64,000 nt of DNA, taken from the NCBI GenBank assembly GCA_030849965.1, contig JAVDKL010000003.1:248001-312000 (forward strand). The letters are read 5' to 3'. The notes under the pieces are model-generated. The model searched no databases. It saw only the letters and a list, made by a program, of their open reading frames with translations, and was not told the origin of the DNA. The stretch is from Schauerella fraxinea (lineage in GTDB: Bacteria; Pseudomonadota; Gammaproteobacteria; Burkholderiales; Burkholderiaceae_B). Below, in pieces: positions 1 through 8,621 of the stretch (its first letter is position 1; each line of letters begins with the position of its first letter). The translations under genes and the position numbers were made by a program.

Positions 1-1047
1 TACTGCTTCCGCCACCCATGATTCGGCACGCACCGCTTCTTTCTCGGCAATCATGGGACCGACGTCAGTATCGGATCCCTGAGGGTTTCCGGTTTTGAGT
101 GCGCTTGTTGCCTGCGCCAGCTTGGCGGTGAATTCGTCGATACGCGAGCGAGCCACATACAGCCGCTGAATGGACGTGCAAACCTGCCCGGCTTTGCGAA
201 ACGTGGCGCGCATGATCCGTGGCAACGCCATATCGATGTCGGCATCATCGCAAACGACCGTGCAGGCGATGCTGCCCAGTTCGAGTTGGGTACGGCGGCG
301 GCCAGCCTTCTGCTGAATGATGCGCCCAACGCGCGTGCTGCCAGTGAAGGTATAGAAGTCGATATCCTGTTCATCAAGCAGGTATTCGCCTGCTTCAGCG
401 CCTTCTCCATGCACAAGCGACAGAAGCTCAGCTGGCCAACCGGCTTCGAGCAACGCGTCGCAGATCATGCTGGCTGTGAGGGGCGTGAAGCCAGACGGCT
501 TCAAAATGACAGCGTTGCCCGCGGCGATGGCCGGCGCAATTTTGTGCAGCAATGCATTGAATGGCGCATTGAACGGTGTGATCGCACACACGATGCCAAC
601 TGGCATCCGGATGGTGAACGCGATGCGATCTTTTTGCCCTGGATTGCCGTCCATAGGGATCATTTCGCCACAGATACGCTTCGATTCCTCCGCAGCGATC
701 TCAAGCGTATCCAGGCCGCGGGCAATTTCGTTGCCAGCTTCAGCCTGGGTGAAGCCGGCCTCCAGTGTCATGATGTCGACGAACTGAGACTTTTTGGCAT
801 TGATGATGTCGCCAGCTTTACGCAAGATGCGTGAACGTTCGTAGCCGTCGGGCACGTTTTTCAGATGACGCCGGGCACCTGAAACGGCTTGCTGAATATG
901 TTCTTTCGATGTTCGGTCGACATGCGCGATCACCTCATGAGAGAACCGGTTGAGCACGGCGAATGTGGTGCCGCTCTCAACACGTTTTCCATTGATCAAG
1001 CTCAAGGTCGAGACTGATTTCAGCGTTTCGAAAATCTGATTGGACAT
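1..1047 (-). CDS. Aldehyde dehydrogenase family protein (3' end missing)
   Basis: NAD(P)-dependent oxidation of an aldehyde to the acid. 349 codons are visible and the frame is open to the window edge, so roughly the last quarter of a usual ~480-residue enzyme is missing. The general-base Glu lies at residue 256 in a LELGS motif and the nucleophilic Cys at residue 290 in KAGQVCTSIQRLYV. Their spacing of 34 is the family norm. The last visible stretch (DVGPMIAEKEAVRAE) is also typical. The GQVCTSIQR type of active site resembles lactaldehyde, phosphonoacetaldehyde and related small-aldehyde dehydrogenases, but the substrate is not determined. It starts 22 bases after the GMC oxidoreductase stop, so it probably oxidises the aldehyde that enzyme makes. 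Base composition looks somewhat AT-richer than the rest of the window, judged by eye. Confidence 0.95.
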   Translation of the reverse strand, partial: MSNQIFETLKSVSTLSLINGKRVESGTTFAVLNRFSHEVIAHVDRTSKEHIQQAVSGARRHLKNVPDGYERSRILRKAGDIINAKKSQFVDIMTLEAGFTQAEAGNEIARGLDTLEIAAEESKRICGEMIPMDGNPGQKDRIAFTIRMPVGIVCAITPFNAPFNALLHKIAPAIAAGNAVILKPSGFTPLTASMICDALLEAGWPAELLSLVHGEGAEAGEYLLDEQDIDFYTFTGSTRVGRIIQQKAGRRRTQLELGSIACTVVCDDADIDMALPRIMRATFRKAGQVCTSIQRLYVARSRIDEFTAKLAQATSALKTGNPQGSDTDVGPMIAEKEAVRAESWVAEAV

Positions 1048-1069
1048 CGCTCTATCTCCGTAAAATGTA

Positions 1070-2677
1070 TTACGCCGCCGCCAGGATCATGTCGGCGGCT
1101 TTTTCCCCAATCATCAAGCTGGCCGCCAAGGTGTTGGCGGAGGGCACTTGGGGCATGATGGAAGCGTCGGCCACGCGCAGGTTCGAGATGCCGTGCACAC
1201 GTAGCTGAGCATCGACGACGGCCATGGGGTCACTATGCGGCCCCATCTTGCAGGTACCCACCATGTGATAGCCCGACGTGCCCCTTGATCGCGCGTAGTC
1301 AAGCCATTCGTCGTCGGTTGAAACGTTTCTTCCCGGCAGCAGCTCAGTGTCCAGATAGCGGGACATTGCCGGAGACGACATCAGTTGCCGCGCGATTTTC
1401 AACGCTTCGACGATGGTGCGCTGATCGAGTTCGTGAGAGAGGAAGTTGGGCTGAACCGTTGGCGCCTCGTGGTAGTCATGCGATTGAATCCGCACATACC
1501 CACTGCTCTCGGGGCGTTGTTGTCGTGCCCCTGTGCTCATGCCCGGTGAGTCATCAAGCACATAATTGCTGCCTGCCTTGTAGCTGGCAGGCGTGAACAG
1601 TATTTGGATGTCGCCTCGCATCGGGCTCAGTTTGGTATTCCAGAACACATGTACCAGCGACGGACTGAGACTCAGAATGCTTGGCTTGCCGGCAAACCAT
1701 TTCAAGATCTCATTGCCGAGCCGCCAGCCTTTGGACAACTCGTTCAGCGTAATTACGGATTTCGCTCTTGCGATGCTTCGTACCGTGTAGTGATCGCGAA
1801 AATTCGCGCCTACACCGGGTAGCCCCTTGCGCAGGGGAATGCCGTGGCGCGCCAAGAGTTCGGCCGGCCCGAGGCCAGATAGCTGAAGAATCTTTGGCGA
1901 GTTGACTGCGCCTGCGTTGATGATCACCTCGCGGCGTGCGTAGAGCCGATAGGTATTGCCAGCTTTGTTGTAGACGACACCAATGGCGCGATGGCCGTCG
2001 AAAAGGATTTCGGATACCACGGCGTCGGTTTTGAGTTCGACGCGTCCAGTTTTCATCGCCGGCCGCAGGAAGGCATCCGAGCAATTCACGCGTTTGTTCT
2101 TGTAGATATACCGTTGAAAGTAACCCGCTCCAATCTGGTTTTCACCGTTGTAGTCAGGGTTTGACGGGATGCCGAACTCATGGCATCCGTTTATGAATGC
2201 GTCGCAGAGGGGTGAGGTCCAATCGGAATTGGTGATTGGAAGCTCGCCGCTGGTTCCGCGATATGCCGGGTCACAGTCTCCGATGCGTCGTTCTGAACGT
2301 TTGAAGTAGGGAAGTACGTCTCGATAACCCCACCCTGGATTACCCATTTTTTCCCAGTCGTCGAAGTCTTCACGCTGGCCTCTTGAATAGACGAGGCCGT
2401 TGACGGAGCTCGAACCGCCAACGACGCGCCCCTGTGGCATGGCAATCTTCCGCCCGTGCGTGGCATCTGAAGGCTCGGTCTGATAATCCCAAGTGACGCG
2501 TCCGCTGTAGAGCGTCTTAACAAACCCTGCCGGCACGCGGATGAAGAAGTTTTTATCGTCACGACCTGCCTCGAGGACGCAGATGCTGCTACCGTCGCTC
2601 CGTTCGCTGAGTCGCTTCGCAATCACGGATCCTGAGGGACCCGAGCCTACGATGACGTAATCCACATATTCCTTCAT
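1070..2677 (-). CDS. GMC-family FAD-dependent oxidoreductase (choline dehydrogenase-like)
   Basis: Flavin-dependent oxidation of an alcohol to an aldehyde. The 535-residue protein opens with the FAD dinucleotide fold GSGPSG at residues 11-16. It carries the GMC signature GRVVGGSSSVNG and ends with the catalytic pair His471 (GYHMVGTCKMG) and Asn515 (PSANTLAA), 44 residues apart as usual in the family. An upstream in-frame TTG at 2731 would add 18 residues. The ATG at 2677 is preferred because the FAD fold follows at once and a CAGGGC element precedes it. A 136-base AT-rich gap separates it from the DUF4387 gene, so it may also have its own promoter. Together with the adjacent aldehyde dehydrogenase it would give a two-step alcohol-to-acid route. 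The substrate is unknown; terpene-derived or polyol alcohols are guesses. Confidence 0.93.
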   Translation of the reverse strand: MKEYVDYVIVGSGPSGSVIAKRLSERSDGSSICVLEAGRDDKNFFIRVPAGFVKTLYSGRVTWDYQTEPSDATHGRKIAMPQGRVVGGSSSVNGLVYSRGQREDFDDWEKMGNPGWGYRDVLPYFKRSERRIGDCDPAYRGTSGELPITNSDWTSPLCDAFINGCHEFGIPSNPDYNGENQIGAGYFQRYIYKNKRVNCSDAFLRPAMKTGRVELKTDAVVSEILFDGHRAIGVVYNKAGNTYRLYARREVIINAGAVNSPKILQLSGLGPAELLARHGIPLRKGLPGVGANFRDHYTVRSIARAKSVITLNELSKGWRLGNEILKWFAGKPSILSLSPSLVHVFWNTKLSPMRGDIQILFTPASYKAGSNYVLDDSPGMSTGARQQRPESSGYVRIQSHDYHEAPTVQPNFLSHELDQRTIVEALKIARQLMSSPAMSRYLDTELLPGRNVSTDDEWLDYARSRGTSGYHMVGTCKMGPHSDPMAVVDAQLRVHGISNLRVADASIMPQVPSANTLAASLMIGEKAADMILAAA

Positions 2678-2734
2678 TTGCCCTGCGCAAAGTGCGCTCT
2701 CCGTTTCACTGAGCGCAGAATATGTCGGCAATCA

Positions 2735-2795
2735 CATGGCAACAATCAATATTTTGCTATGGTTAAACATCAGATTTATTAATGTTTTTGGGGCG
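2735..2795. promoter_or_regulatory. AT-rich spacer with an inverted repeat, upstream of the GMC gene
   Basis: This short spacer is far more AT-rich than its surroundings. It contains the inverted repeat AAACAT (2765-2770) / ATGTTT (2782-2787) with an 11-base loop. Read on the minus strand it lies 60-120 bases before the GMC oxidoreductase start. It could be a promoter/operator or an attenuator separating DUF4387 from the downstream pair. No convincing -35/-10 pair was fixed. Confidence 0.3.
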
Positions 2796-2813
2796 AACGG
2801 GATACGTGTGGAT

Positions 2814-3140
2814 CTAACCCGGCACCGCAATCCGCGTGAGCGGCACATGCTGCTGGCACCCATACACATCGCGGTCTTCCAGATCTCCTGAACTGACCGT
2901 TCGACGAATCGTGATCTTGATTGCCATGCCGGCATCGAACGGTGTGCAAACCAGCACTTGCTTGTGCGGGATGCCGAAGGCGGCGGCGATGGTGTCTACG
3001 CTGATGGCGCCGCTGTTCTTCACGATGTCATAGGGTGCGCGGTCGTCGAACATCACATCGAACGTGACCTCGAAGGGGCCGGAATTCTTGCTGCGGATGA
3101 CCTTCGCGTAGTCAGTCAGCGGGCGGGAGGGTGCAGGCAT
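2814..3140 (-). CDS. DUF4387 (AtuA-associated) protein
   Basis: A 108-residue protein. The motifs SKNSGPFEVTFDVMFDD near residues 17-33 and VDTIAAAFGIP, VLVCTPFDAGMAIK further on are those of the DUF4387 family. Members are typically encoded directly after an AtuA/DUF1446 gene, as here (49-base gap). No signal peptide or membrane segment is seen, so it is presumably cytoplasmic and may act as a small subunit of the AtuA-family protein. The biochemical activity of the family is not known to me. Start: the ATG at 3140 gives the full domain. Confidence 0.88.
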   Translation of the reverse strand: MPAPSRPLTDYAKVIRSKNSGPFEVTFDVMFDDRAPYDIVKNSGAISVDTIAAAFGIPHKQVLVCTPFDAGMAIKITIRRTVSSGDLEDRDVYGCQQHVPLTRIAVPG

Positions 3141-3189
3141 GGTCGTCTCGACAGATTAGGGTGTTCGCACGTGTGAGGACACAAGGGGC

Positions 3190-4554
3190 CTAGTACGTCA
3201 CCGTTTCATAGTGAATCGGAAAGCATTCCCCGGGCGTGGCGACAGGCATCAGGTGATAAACCGAGAACCGGTAGGCCGGTCCGACGGGAATGCCGAAGGG
3301 TGAAAACGGATACGCCATATTGCCGGCCGTGGTGAGGATGCCGGGGTAATCCGCGTGCTGCATGACGCCGCGAGTAAACATCACAATCGCCGTTGCCAGG
3401 TCTTGCGTAGCGGCGACGGCTTCGATCACCAAGCCGATTTCTTTTGGCACGATGTGACGATCGGGTTCCATGGCGCCCATCACGCCATCTCGGCCGTAGG
3501 CCCGAAACATCAAGTGAATCCCCTCGCGGCTGATGCCGAAACGTTCCTCGGCGCGCTCTCGCACGTGTTCGATGACGTAGTCGAGTTGCTCGATCATGAT
3601 CGAGTCGCGAATGCCCACGATCACGATGCTGCGGAAGCCCACATGTTCGGCGCCTTCCAGCTTGACGCGGTATTGGTCGTCCGGCGCAAAGGTGCTGCCC
3701 GTGACGCGTACCCTGCGCGGGTCGAGCTGCTCGAAGCGCGCGTGGGTGAGATTGTTGATCCCTCCAGGGCCTGCTTGCAGATACGGATCTGAACGTTCGT
3801 AGAGCGAATGGCTGGCGACCGACACCGTGGTGCAGCGGTAATCGGCATTGCCGGGCTCGACCTCGAAGTGGTCGCTGCGAACGCGGCCCACCATGGGTTC
3901 GCCCAGGTCGTACGGAATGGCCGACAGGCCCGCGCATTCGAGGATCTTGCCGCAATGCAATGACAGTCCGCGGTCGAACCCGCGCAGCACGGGCATGGCC
4001 GCAAACACCGCGTCGTCGCACGCGCGTCCGGCGATAATCACATCGGCGCCGGCATCGAGCGCACTCATGAAAGGTTCCATGCCCATCTGCGCCACGACGG
4101 GGCCGGCGGCATCCACCATCTCGGCGGTCAGCGCGGCTTCCGGCCCGATGCTTTCAAGGGCACCATGAGACGCGATCTTGCCTTTCAAGTAGGTTTTATC
4201 GATCTCTGCATTGATCACGGCAAGTTTGAATGACTGCTTTTGACTGCGCGCCGTCTCGTGCACTAAGCGAACCATCTGATCCAGCGTCTGCCTCGAACCG
4301 TTCGTCGTGGCGGAACCGATCAACAGCGGAATCTTGGCGCTGCGGGCGGCGGCCAACATGATTTCGAGGTCGCGGCGATAAGCGGATTCCGGGAGAAACG
4401 GTTTGTCGGCACCGTAGTAATACGGTCCCATATCGGTCGAACCCGCGTCCTGGCCAATGAAGTCGGGCGACAGCGACATTGCGCGCTTGAACGATTCGAT
4501 GTTGTAGCCGCTACCCATCGAGCCAGAAGGCGCGACACCTGTGACTTGTTTCAT
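3190..4554 (-). CDS. AtuA-family protein (DUF1446), acyclic terpene utilisation type
   Basis: A 454-residue soluble protein. The start region (GSGYNIESF, FIGQDAGSTDMGPYYYG) and the middle (EPFMSALDAGADVIIAGRACDDAVFAA) identify the AtuA/DUF1446 family, named after the citronellol/geraniol degradation locus of Pseudomonas. Its catalytic role is unsettled. Many AtuA genes occur far from terpene pathways, paired with DUF4387 and a Bug receptor, which is the arrangement here. Start: ATG at 4554 with AAGGAA about seven bases upstream. It follows the Bug gene stop by 20 bases, so the two are clearly co-transcribed. A dehydratase or lyase role on a hydroxy-acid is one possibility, but this is inference only. 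Confidence 0.88.
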   Translation of the reverse strand: MKQVTGVAPSGSMGSGYNIESFKRAMSLSPDFIGQDAGSTDMGPYYYGADKPFLPESAYRRDLEIMLAAARSAKIPLLIGSATTNGSRQTLDQMVRLVHETARSQKQSFKLAVINAEIDKTYLKGKIASHGALESIGPEAALTAEMVDAAGPVVAQMGMEPFMSALDAGADVIIAGRACDDAVFAAMPVLRGFDRGLSLHCGKILECAGLSAIPYDLGEPMVGRVRSDHFEVEPGNADYRCTTVSVASHSLYERSDPYLQAGPGGINNLTHARFEQLDPRRVRVTGSTFAPDDQYRVKLEGAEHVGFRSIVIVGIRDSIMIEQLDYVIEHVRERAEERFGISREGIHLMFRAYGRDGVMGAMEPDRHIVPKEIGLVIEAVAATQDLATAIVMFTRGVMQHADYPGILTTAGNMAYPFSPFGIPVGPAYRFSVYHLMPVATPGECFPIHYETVTY

Positions 4555-4574
4555 ACTGAATTCCTTGAATGCGT

Positions 4575-5561
4575 TTATTCGGCGGCCAGGTTTACGGTGG
4601 TCGACAAGGTGCGCCAGCGGTCGGTATCCGCCGCGATCATCGATTTGAATTCGGCGCTGCTGCCACTGCGAATCTCGGCGCTCATCGCATCCATGCGGGT
4701 GCGAATATCGGGTTGCGCCAGGATGGTCTGGATTTGTTTATTGAGTGCGCTTACTGACGATTCGGGCGTGCCCTTTGGTGCCATCAATCCCATCCAGGTA
4801 AACGCCTGCATCTTGGGGTAGCCAAGTTCGGCAAAGGTGGGCACGGCGGGTAACCCCGCCAGACGTTGATCGGACGCCACCGCCAGGGGGCGCACCATGC
4901 CGGACGTCGTCATGGCCTGCGCCGATCCGACGAAGGTAAACAGCAGCGACACTTGTCCGCCCGCCAGGTCTTGCAAGGCGGGGGCTGCACCGCGATAAGG
5001 GATGTGGTTGAACGTTTCGCCAGATTCGCGGGTGAGAAGCTCCAACGCCAGATGCGTGACCGTGCCTTTTCCGGCCGAGGCAAAAGGCACCTGGCCTTTC
5101 TGCGCGCGGGCATCGGCAAGGACGTCGGCAAACGTTTTGTACGGCGATTTGGCGCTGGCGTAGAGCACCGCGATGCTGTCGATCAAGTGAATGACGGGCA
5201 CCAGGTCTTGCACGGGGTCGTAGCGCAACGCGGGATAGACGAAGGGCGCGATGGAAACCTGCGCGTTGGTGGCCATGATGACGGTATAGCCATCGGGTTT
5301 GGCCTGGGTGAGTTGCGACACGGCGATCTGGCCGCCAGCCCCACCGACGTTTTCGATAATCATCGGCTGGCCAGTCATCTTCACATAGGCATCGGCGATC
5401 GGGCGGATGACGGCATCCAGCGACGCACCGGCAGGATAGGGCACGATGACGCGGATCGGCTTATCGGGGAAGCTGGCTTGAGCCTGCGCCAGCGGCGGGA
5501 CGACGGCGAAACATACTGCGGCAGCGGCGATGATCTTGCGTAGCGATGCGGCGCGATTCAT
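4575..5561 (-). CDS. Bug-family (tripartite tricarboxylate) periplasmic solute receptor
   Basis: A 328-residue exported receptor. An N-terminal signal peptide (residues 1 to about 27, ending ...PLAQAQA) is followed by the Bug hallmark FPDKPIRVIVPYPAGASLDAVIR and later NVGGAGGQIAVSQL. Bug proteins bind small organic acids and some other solutes and usually feed TctAB-type transporters or signalling pathways. No transporter membrane genes are next to it, as is usual for the many orphan Bug receptors of Burkholderiales. It heads the AtuA-DUF4387-GMC-ALDH gene run. A LysR-type dyad lies about 127 bases before its start. The ligand cannot be read from the sequence. Confidence 0.95.
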   Translation of the reverse strand: MNRAASLRKIIAAAAVCFAVVPPLAQAQASFPDKPIRVIVPYPAGASLDAVIRPIADAYVKMTGQPMIIENVGGAGGQIAVSQLTQAKPDGYTVIMATNAQVSIAPFVYPALRYDPVQDLVPVIHLIDSIAVLYASAKSPYKTFADVLADARAQKGQVPFASAGKGTVTHLALELLTRESGETFNHIPYRGAAPALQDLAGGQVSLLFTFVGSAQAMTTSGMVRPLAVASDQRLAGLPAVPTFAELGYPKMQAFTWMGLMAPKGTPESSVSALNKQIQTILAQPDIRTRMDAMSAEIRSGSSAEFKSMIAADTDRWRTLSTTVNLAAE

Positions 5562-5687
5562 GAGTATTCTTCCCGGTCGGTCAAACAGGTGTCTTCATGA
5601 GCCGATGCCTATCCATCGCGGGATTCGTGCATGGGCTTCCCCTGAAACCGATCTTAGGAAGTGTGCTGGCAAGTGTCCTATTCTTTA

Positions 5688-5702
5688 ATGGCAAAAAGCC
5701 AT
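5688..5702. promoter_or_regulatory. Candidate LysR-type operator ATGGC-N5-GCCAT
   Basis: The spacer between the LysR gene and the Bug gene contains the perfect dyad ATGGC/GCCAT around an AAAAA centre. It fits the T-N11-A pattern recognised by LysR-type regulators (T at 5689, A at 5701). It lies about 127 bases upstream of the Bug start, a plausible distance for a recognition site. The match is seen in the sequence; the binding is inferred. Confidence 0.45.
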
Positions 5703-5747
5703 AACACGACGTTAAGCGCCGCGCCAGCCATGGCGCTCCGGGTGCGC

Positions 5748-6674
5748 TTAGGGTTTTCCTGCTGGCGTCGCCGCCACGCGGTGGAGCGCCGGATGGTCCA
5801 GCTGTTCCAGCGTTTGCCCGAAGGCTTGCGCCAAGCCGGAAAGGGGCTCGGACCGCAGGTAGCCCAGGCGTACCTGCAGGTCGATAGGGGCGACGATGGG
5901 CCGGATATGCAACGTCGACCATGCGCCGCTCAAGACGGCAAGCTCGTCGATCAACGCAATGCCCACGCCCAGTTGCACCATGGCGCAGGCCACGTGGATC
6001 TGCTCGACTTCGGCGACGCGCGTGGGCAAGATCTTCTTTGCATCGAACATGCGTTGGATGGCCTGTTCCAACGGCGTATCGGGGTGGTAGCCAATCAGCC
6101 GCTCACCTTTGAGGTCGCCGACCGCGATGCGGGTTTTGCGAAGCAGCCGATGGCCAGGCGGAAGCACGGCAACCACGCGGTTCCGAAAGACGTTATGCAC
6201 CTGAATGTGGGGATGCTGCAGGGGAGTCATCGCCACGGCAAGATCGGCGCGTTGCGAGGTGATCAGATCGACCAGATCGTCCACTTGGCGGCCGGCGAGG
6301 GTGATCCGCACATCCGGATGCGTGCGCATGAAGGCCGCGATGGTGAGCGGCATCAAGCCATGCGCCAGGCTTGGGCTGCACACCACGCGCAAGACGCCGC
6401 CGGCTTGTTGCGACAGGCTGTGCGCGAGATCGTTGAAGCGTTGCAAACCCTGATAGATGTTTTCCGACTCACCGAACAACTGCCGGGCTTCTTTGGTGGC
6501 GTATAGCCGGCCTTTGATGCGCTCGAACAGCACCAGCTCGAGGCGTTGCTCGGTATAGGCGATCAATCGGCTGACGGCAGGTTGCGAGACGTGCAGCAGT
6601 TGCGCGGCGCCGCTGATGGAGCCACTCACCATCACGGCGCGAAACACTTCCAACTGGCGCAAATTCATCTGCAT
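5748..6674 (-). CDS. LysR-family transcriptional regulator
   Basis: The N-terminal winged helix-turn-helix occupies about residues 3-62 (LRQLEVFRAVMVSGSISGAA, VSQPAVSRLI). It is followed by an effector-binding domain of LysR type ending near residue 300. All genes from here to position 1 are on the minus strand, so this regulator sits at the head of the Bug-AtuA-DUF4387-GMC-ALDH run and is its probable regulator. Start choice: an upstream ATG at 6710 would add 12 residues. 6674 is preferred because GGATAGG precedes it at a normal distance and it brings the HTH to the usual distance from the N-terminus; the ATG at 6668 is also possible. The inducer is unknown. Confidence 0.93.
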   Translation of the reverse strand: MQMNLRQLEVFRAVMVSGSISGAAQLLHVSQPAVSRLIAYTEQRLELVLFERIKGRLYATKEARQLFGESENIYQGLQRFNDLAHSLSQQAGGVLRVVCSPSLAHGLMPLTIAAFMRTHPDVRITLAGRQVDDLVDLITSQRADLAVAMTPLQHPHIQVHNVFRNRVVAVLPPGHRLLRKTRIAVGDLKGERLIGYHPDTPLEQAIQRMFDAKKILPTRVAEVEQIHVACAMVQLGVGIALIDELAVLSGAWSTLHIRPIVAPIDLQVRLGYLRSEPLSGLAQAFGQTLEQLDHPALHRVAATPAGKP

Positions 6675-6740
6675 CGCGAACCTATCCGTGTGAGACTCGC
6701 CCCTTGCCATCCGCCAGGGGATAGAACGACAACGCGATCT

Positions 6741-7361
6741 TCAAACCCGCGGCAACACCCTCGCCGGCAACCCGCACACGTTGCCGAACCGCCGCCAATC
6801 GAAGGCTGGGCCCGGGTCGGTTTTTCTCACAGGCGCAATGTGCTCGTGCCCGCGCACGGCCGAGAGCGGGTAGCGCGACCACAACGCCGGCACCAATGCG
6901 GCGAGTGCCGCGTATTGCGCATCCGTGTACGGCAGCACATCGGTGCCTTCCATCTCGATGCCCAGCGAAAAGTCATTGCACTTCTCGCGGCCGCGAAAGG
7001 TGGAGATGCCGGCATGCCATGCGCGCTTGTCGGCGGACACGAACTGCACGATCTGCCCATCGCGCCGCACGAAAAAATGGGCCGACACGCGCAATGGCCG
7101 CAGGCGCTCAAGCCACGGGTGAAATGAATAATCGAGAGTGTTGGTAAACAAACCTGCTACGTGCGGCCCGCCAAACTGCCCGGGCGGCAGGCTGATGTTG
7201 TGCATCACCAGAAGCGAGATCGAGGTGCCCGCGGGGCGGCGATCGTGGTTGGGCGACGGGCAATGCTGGATCGTGGCGCCCGAAGCCTGAGACGACGACA
7301 CCAGCCAGCCATGGCGATCGATGTGCAATGCGGCCGGCACCGTCACATCCCCTCTGATCAC
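6741..7361 (-). CDS. ampD: 1,6-anhydro-N-acetylmuramyl-L-alanine amidase AmpD
   Basis: Cytoplasmic zinc amidase of peptidoglycan recycling: it cleaves the stem peptide from anhydro-MurNAc, lowering the muropeptide signal that induces AmpC beta-lactamase through AmpR. The 206-residue protein has an Amidase_2 fold. Zinc ligands are His54 (VMHNIS), His172 (GHEH) and Asp182 (RKTDPGPAFDW), with Glu136 and Lys180 as catalytic residues. All spacings agree with Escherichia coli AmpD (34/116/154/162/164). The start is GTG and overlaps the TGA of the PP0621-type gene by four bases, so translation is coupled. The chain carries about 20 extra N-terminal residues compared with the E. coli enzyme, as do many beta-proteobacterial homologues. 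Confidence 0.96.
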   Translation of the reverse strand: MIRGDVTVPAALHIDRHGWLVSSSQASGATIQHCPSPNHDRRPAGTSISLLVMHNISLPPGQFGGPHVAGLFTNTLDYSFHPWLERLRPLRVSAHFFVRRDGQIVQFVSADKRAWHAGISTFRGREKCNDFSLGIEMEGTDVLPYTDAQYAALAALVPALWSRYPLSAVRGHEHIAPVRKTDPGPAFDWRRFGNVCGLPARVLPRV

Positions 7362-7777
7362 GATTTAACCTGTGCACCGCCCAGGCGAGCGTGTTCTTCA
7401 CCGCACCAGGTTTTGCCCTGCAAGAGCAAGGCTTCGGATCGCGGCAAGTGAATGCCGCAGTATTCGCAGCGAACCATCGATTCGGATACGGCACGACCGG
7501 CTGTGGGTTGCCCCGTTTTGCCCGGTGGTTGCGCGCCGCTGCGCGGCCATTGCTGTGCGCGCCCGGCATCGTCGCCCACGCCAGGCTTGCGGCGGGAAAA
7601 CCAGCCGCCGCCGTTTGTTGGACCTGAGGTTGAACCCGAGGATGGCCCCGAGGCCGGTCCGCGGCCATTGCGACTGTCGCGATCGCGCTTTTCGGCATTG
7701 GCCTTGTTGTGCGCGATGATCCGCATCACAAACAGGATGGCGATGATGACGATGACCCAAACGAATACCTTGCCCAC
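7358..7777 (-). CDS. PP0621-family membrane protein with a C-terminal zinc-ribbon-like motif
   Basis: A 139-residue protein with one N-terminal membrane helix (about residues 4-21), then a Gly/Ser/Pro-rich linker (about 38-95). The C-terminal putative metal site has Cys104 and Cys107 (VRCEYCGIHLPRSEAL) and Cys125 and His129 (TWCGEEH). This layout matches the PP0621 family, which has no established function. The start is GTG, one base after the ypjD-like gene stop. The gene overlaps ampD by four bases, making a tight three-gene operon whose other members concern the cell envelope. Confidence 0.85.
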   Translation of the reverse strand: MGKVFVWVIVIIAILFVMRIIAHNKANAEKRDRDSRNGRGPASGPSSGSTSGPTNGGGWFSRRKPGVGDDAGRAQQWPRSGAQPPGKTGQPTAGRAVSESMVRCEYCGIHLPRSEALLLQGKTWCGEEHARLGGAQVKS

Positions 7778-7778
7778 T

Positions 7779-8621
7779 TCAGCTCCGGTGCAAAATGACT
7801 TCGAGCACGAACCGGCTGCCGGTATACGCCAAAATCAGAAGGGCGAACCCGGTGAGGGTCCAGCGCAGGGCGACGCGGCCGCGCCAGCCCCAGATATGGC
7901 GGCCCAGCAGCAAGATGCCGAAGGTCAGCCACGACAACAGGGTAAAAACGGTCTTATGGTCGAACGGCAGCACTTTGCCGGTGAGCATCATCGAGGTGTA
8001 TGAACCGCTGAAGACGGCCAGCGTGAGCACCACGAATCCCACCCAGATCAAGCGAAACAGCAGTCGCTCCTGCTCCAGCAGCGGCGGTTGGGCGTCGAGC
8101 ACCCGTCCTACGATGGTGCGCTGGGACATGTCTTCCTGGGGCCGGTGCAGGCGCCGGTCGAGCAACGCCATCAGGCTGGCTTGCAACGCAGCGATGGTGA
8201 TGAGGCCATAAGCGGATAGGGCAATGATGAGGTGCGTGCGCAGCCAGACGTTGTCGCCATGAACGACCACCACGCCTTGCGGGAAGAGGGCAGCCAAGAG
8301 CGTGACGGCCGTGGCGGCGGGCAGCAGCAGGAGTTGCAGGCCGTCGATTCGGACGACCAGGCTCTCGAGCCAATACACCACCAAACCCAGCCAGACGGCG
8401 GCGGACAACGCCGACGCCCAGCCGATGAATAGCGTACCCTGTGCCAACGCGGCCTCGTACAGGCCGGCGCCATGCAGCACCAACGCGATGAGCAGGCCCG
8501 CCCGGCCGATCTTGCCGCTTTGGGCGATGGTGTCGCCCCGGGTGAGACGCACCCAAAGTCCGGCGGCCAGCAGGGCATAAGCCACAGCAGCCGCCGCGTG
8601 AAATACAATGCCTAGTGACAT
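7779..8621 (-). CDS. YpjD/CcsA-like cytochrome c assembly family membrane protein
   Basis: A 280-residue integral membrane protein with about eight hydrophobic helices. The C-terminal half (LLSWLTFGILLLGRHIWGWRG) carries the conserved Trp-rich region of the CcsA/HemX/YpjD family, whose members handle haem or assist c-type cytochrome maturation. In many beta-proteobacteria this gene lies next to ffh and in opposite orientation, as here, where 107 bases separate the divergent starts. It leads the operon with the PP0621-type gene and ampD. Its exact role in this lineage is not established. Confidence 0.88.
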   Translation of the reverse strand: MSLGIVFHAAAAVAYALLAAGLWVRLTRGDTIAQSGKIGRAGLLIALVLHGAGLYEAALAQGTLFIGWASALSAAVWLGLVVYWLESLVVRIDGLQLLLLPAATAVTLLAALFPQGVVVVHGDNVWLRTHLIIALSAYGLITIAALQASLMALLDRRLHRPQEDMSQRTIVGRVLDAQPPLLEQERLLFRLIWVGFVVLTLAVFSGSYTSMMLTGKVLPFDHKTVFTLLSWLTFGILLLGRHIWGWRGRVALRWTLTGFALLILAYTGSRFVLEVILHRS

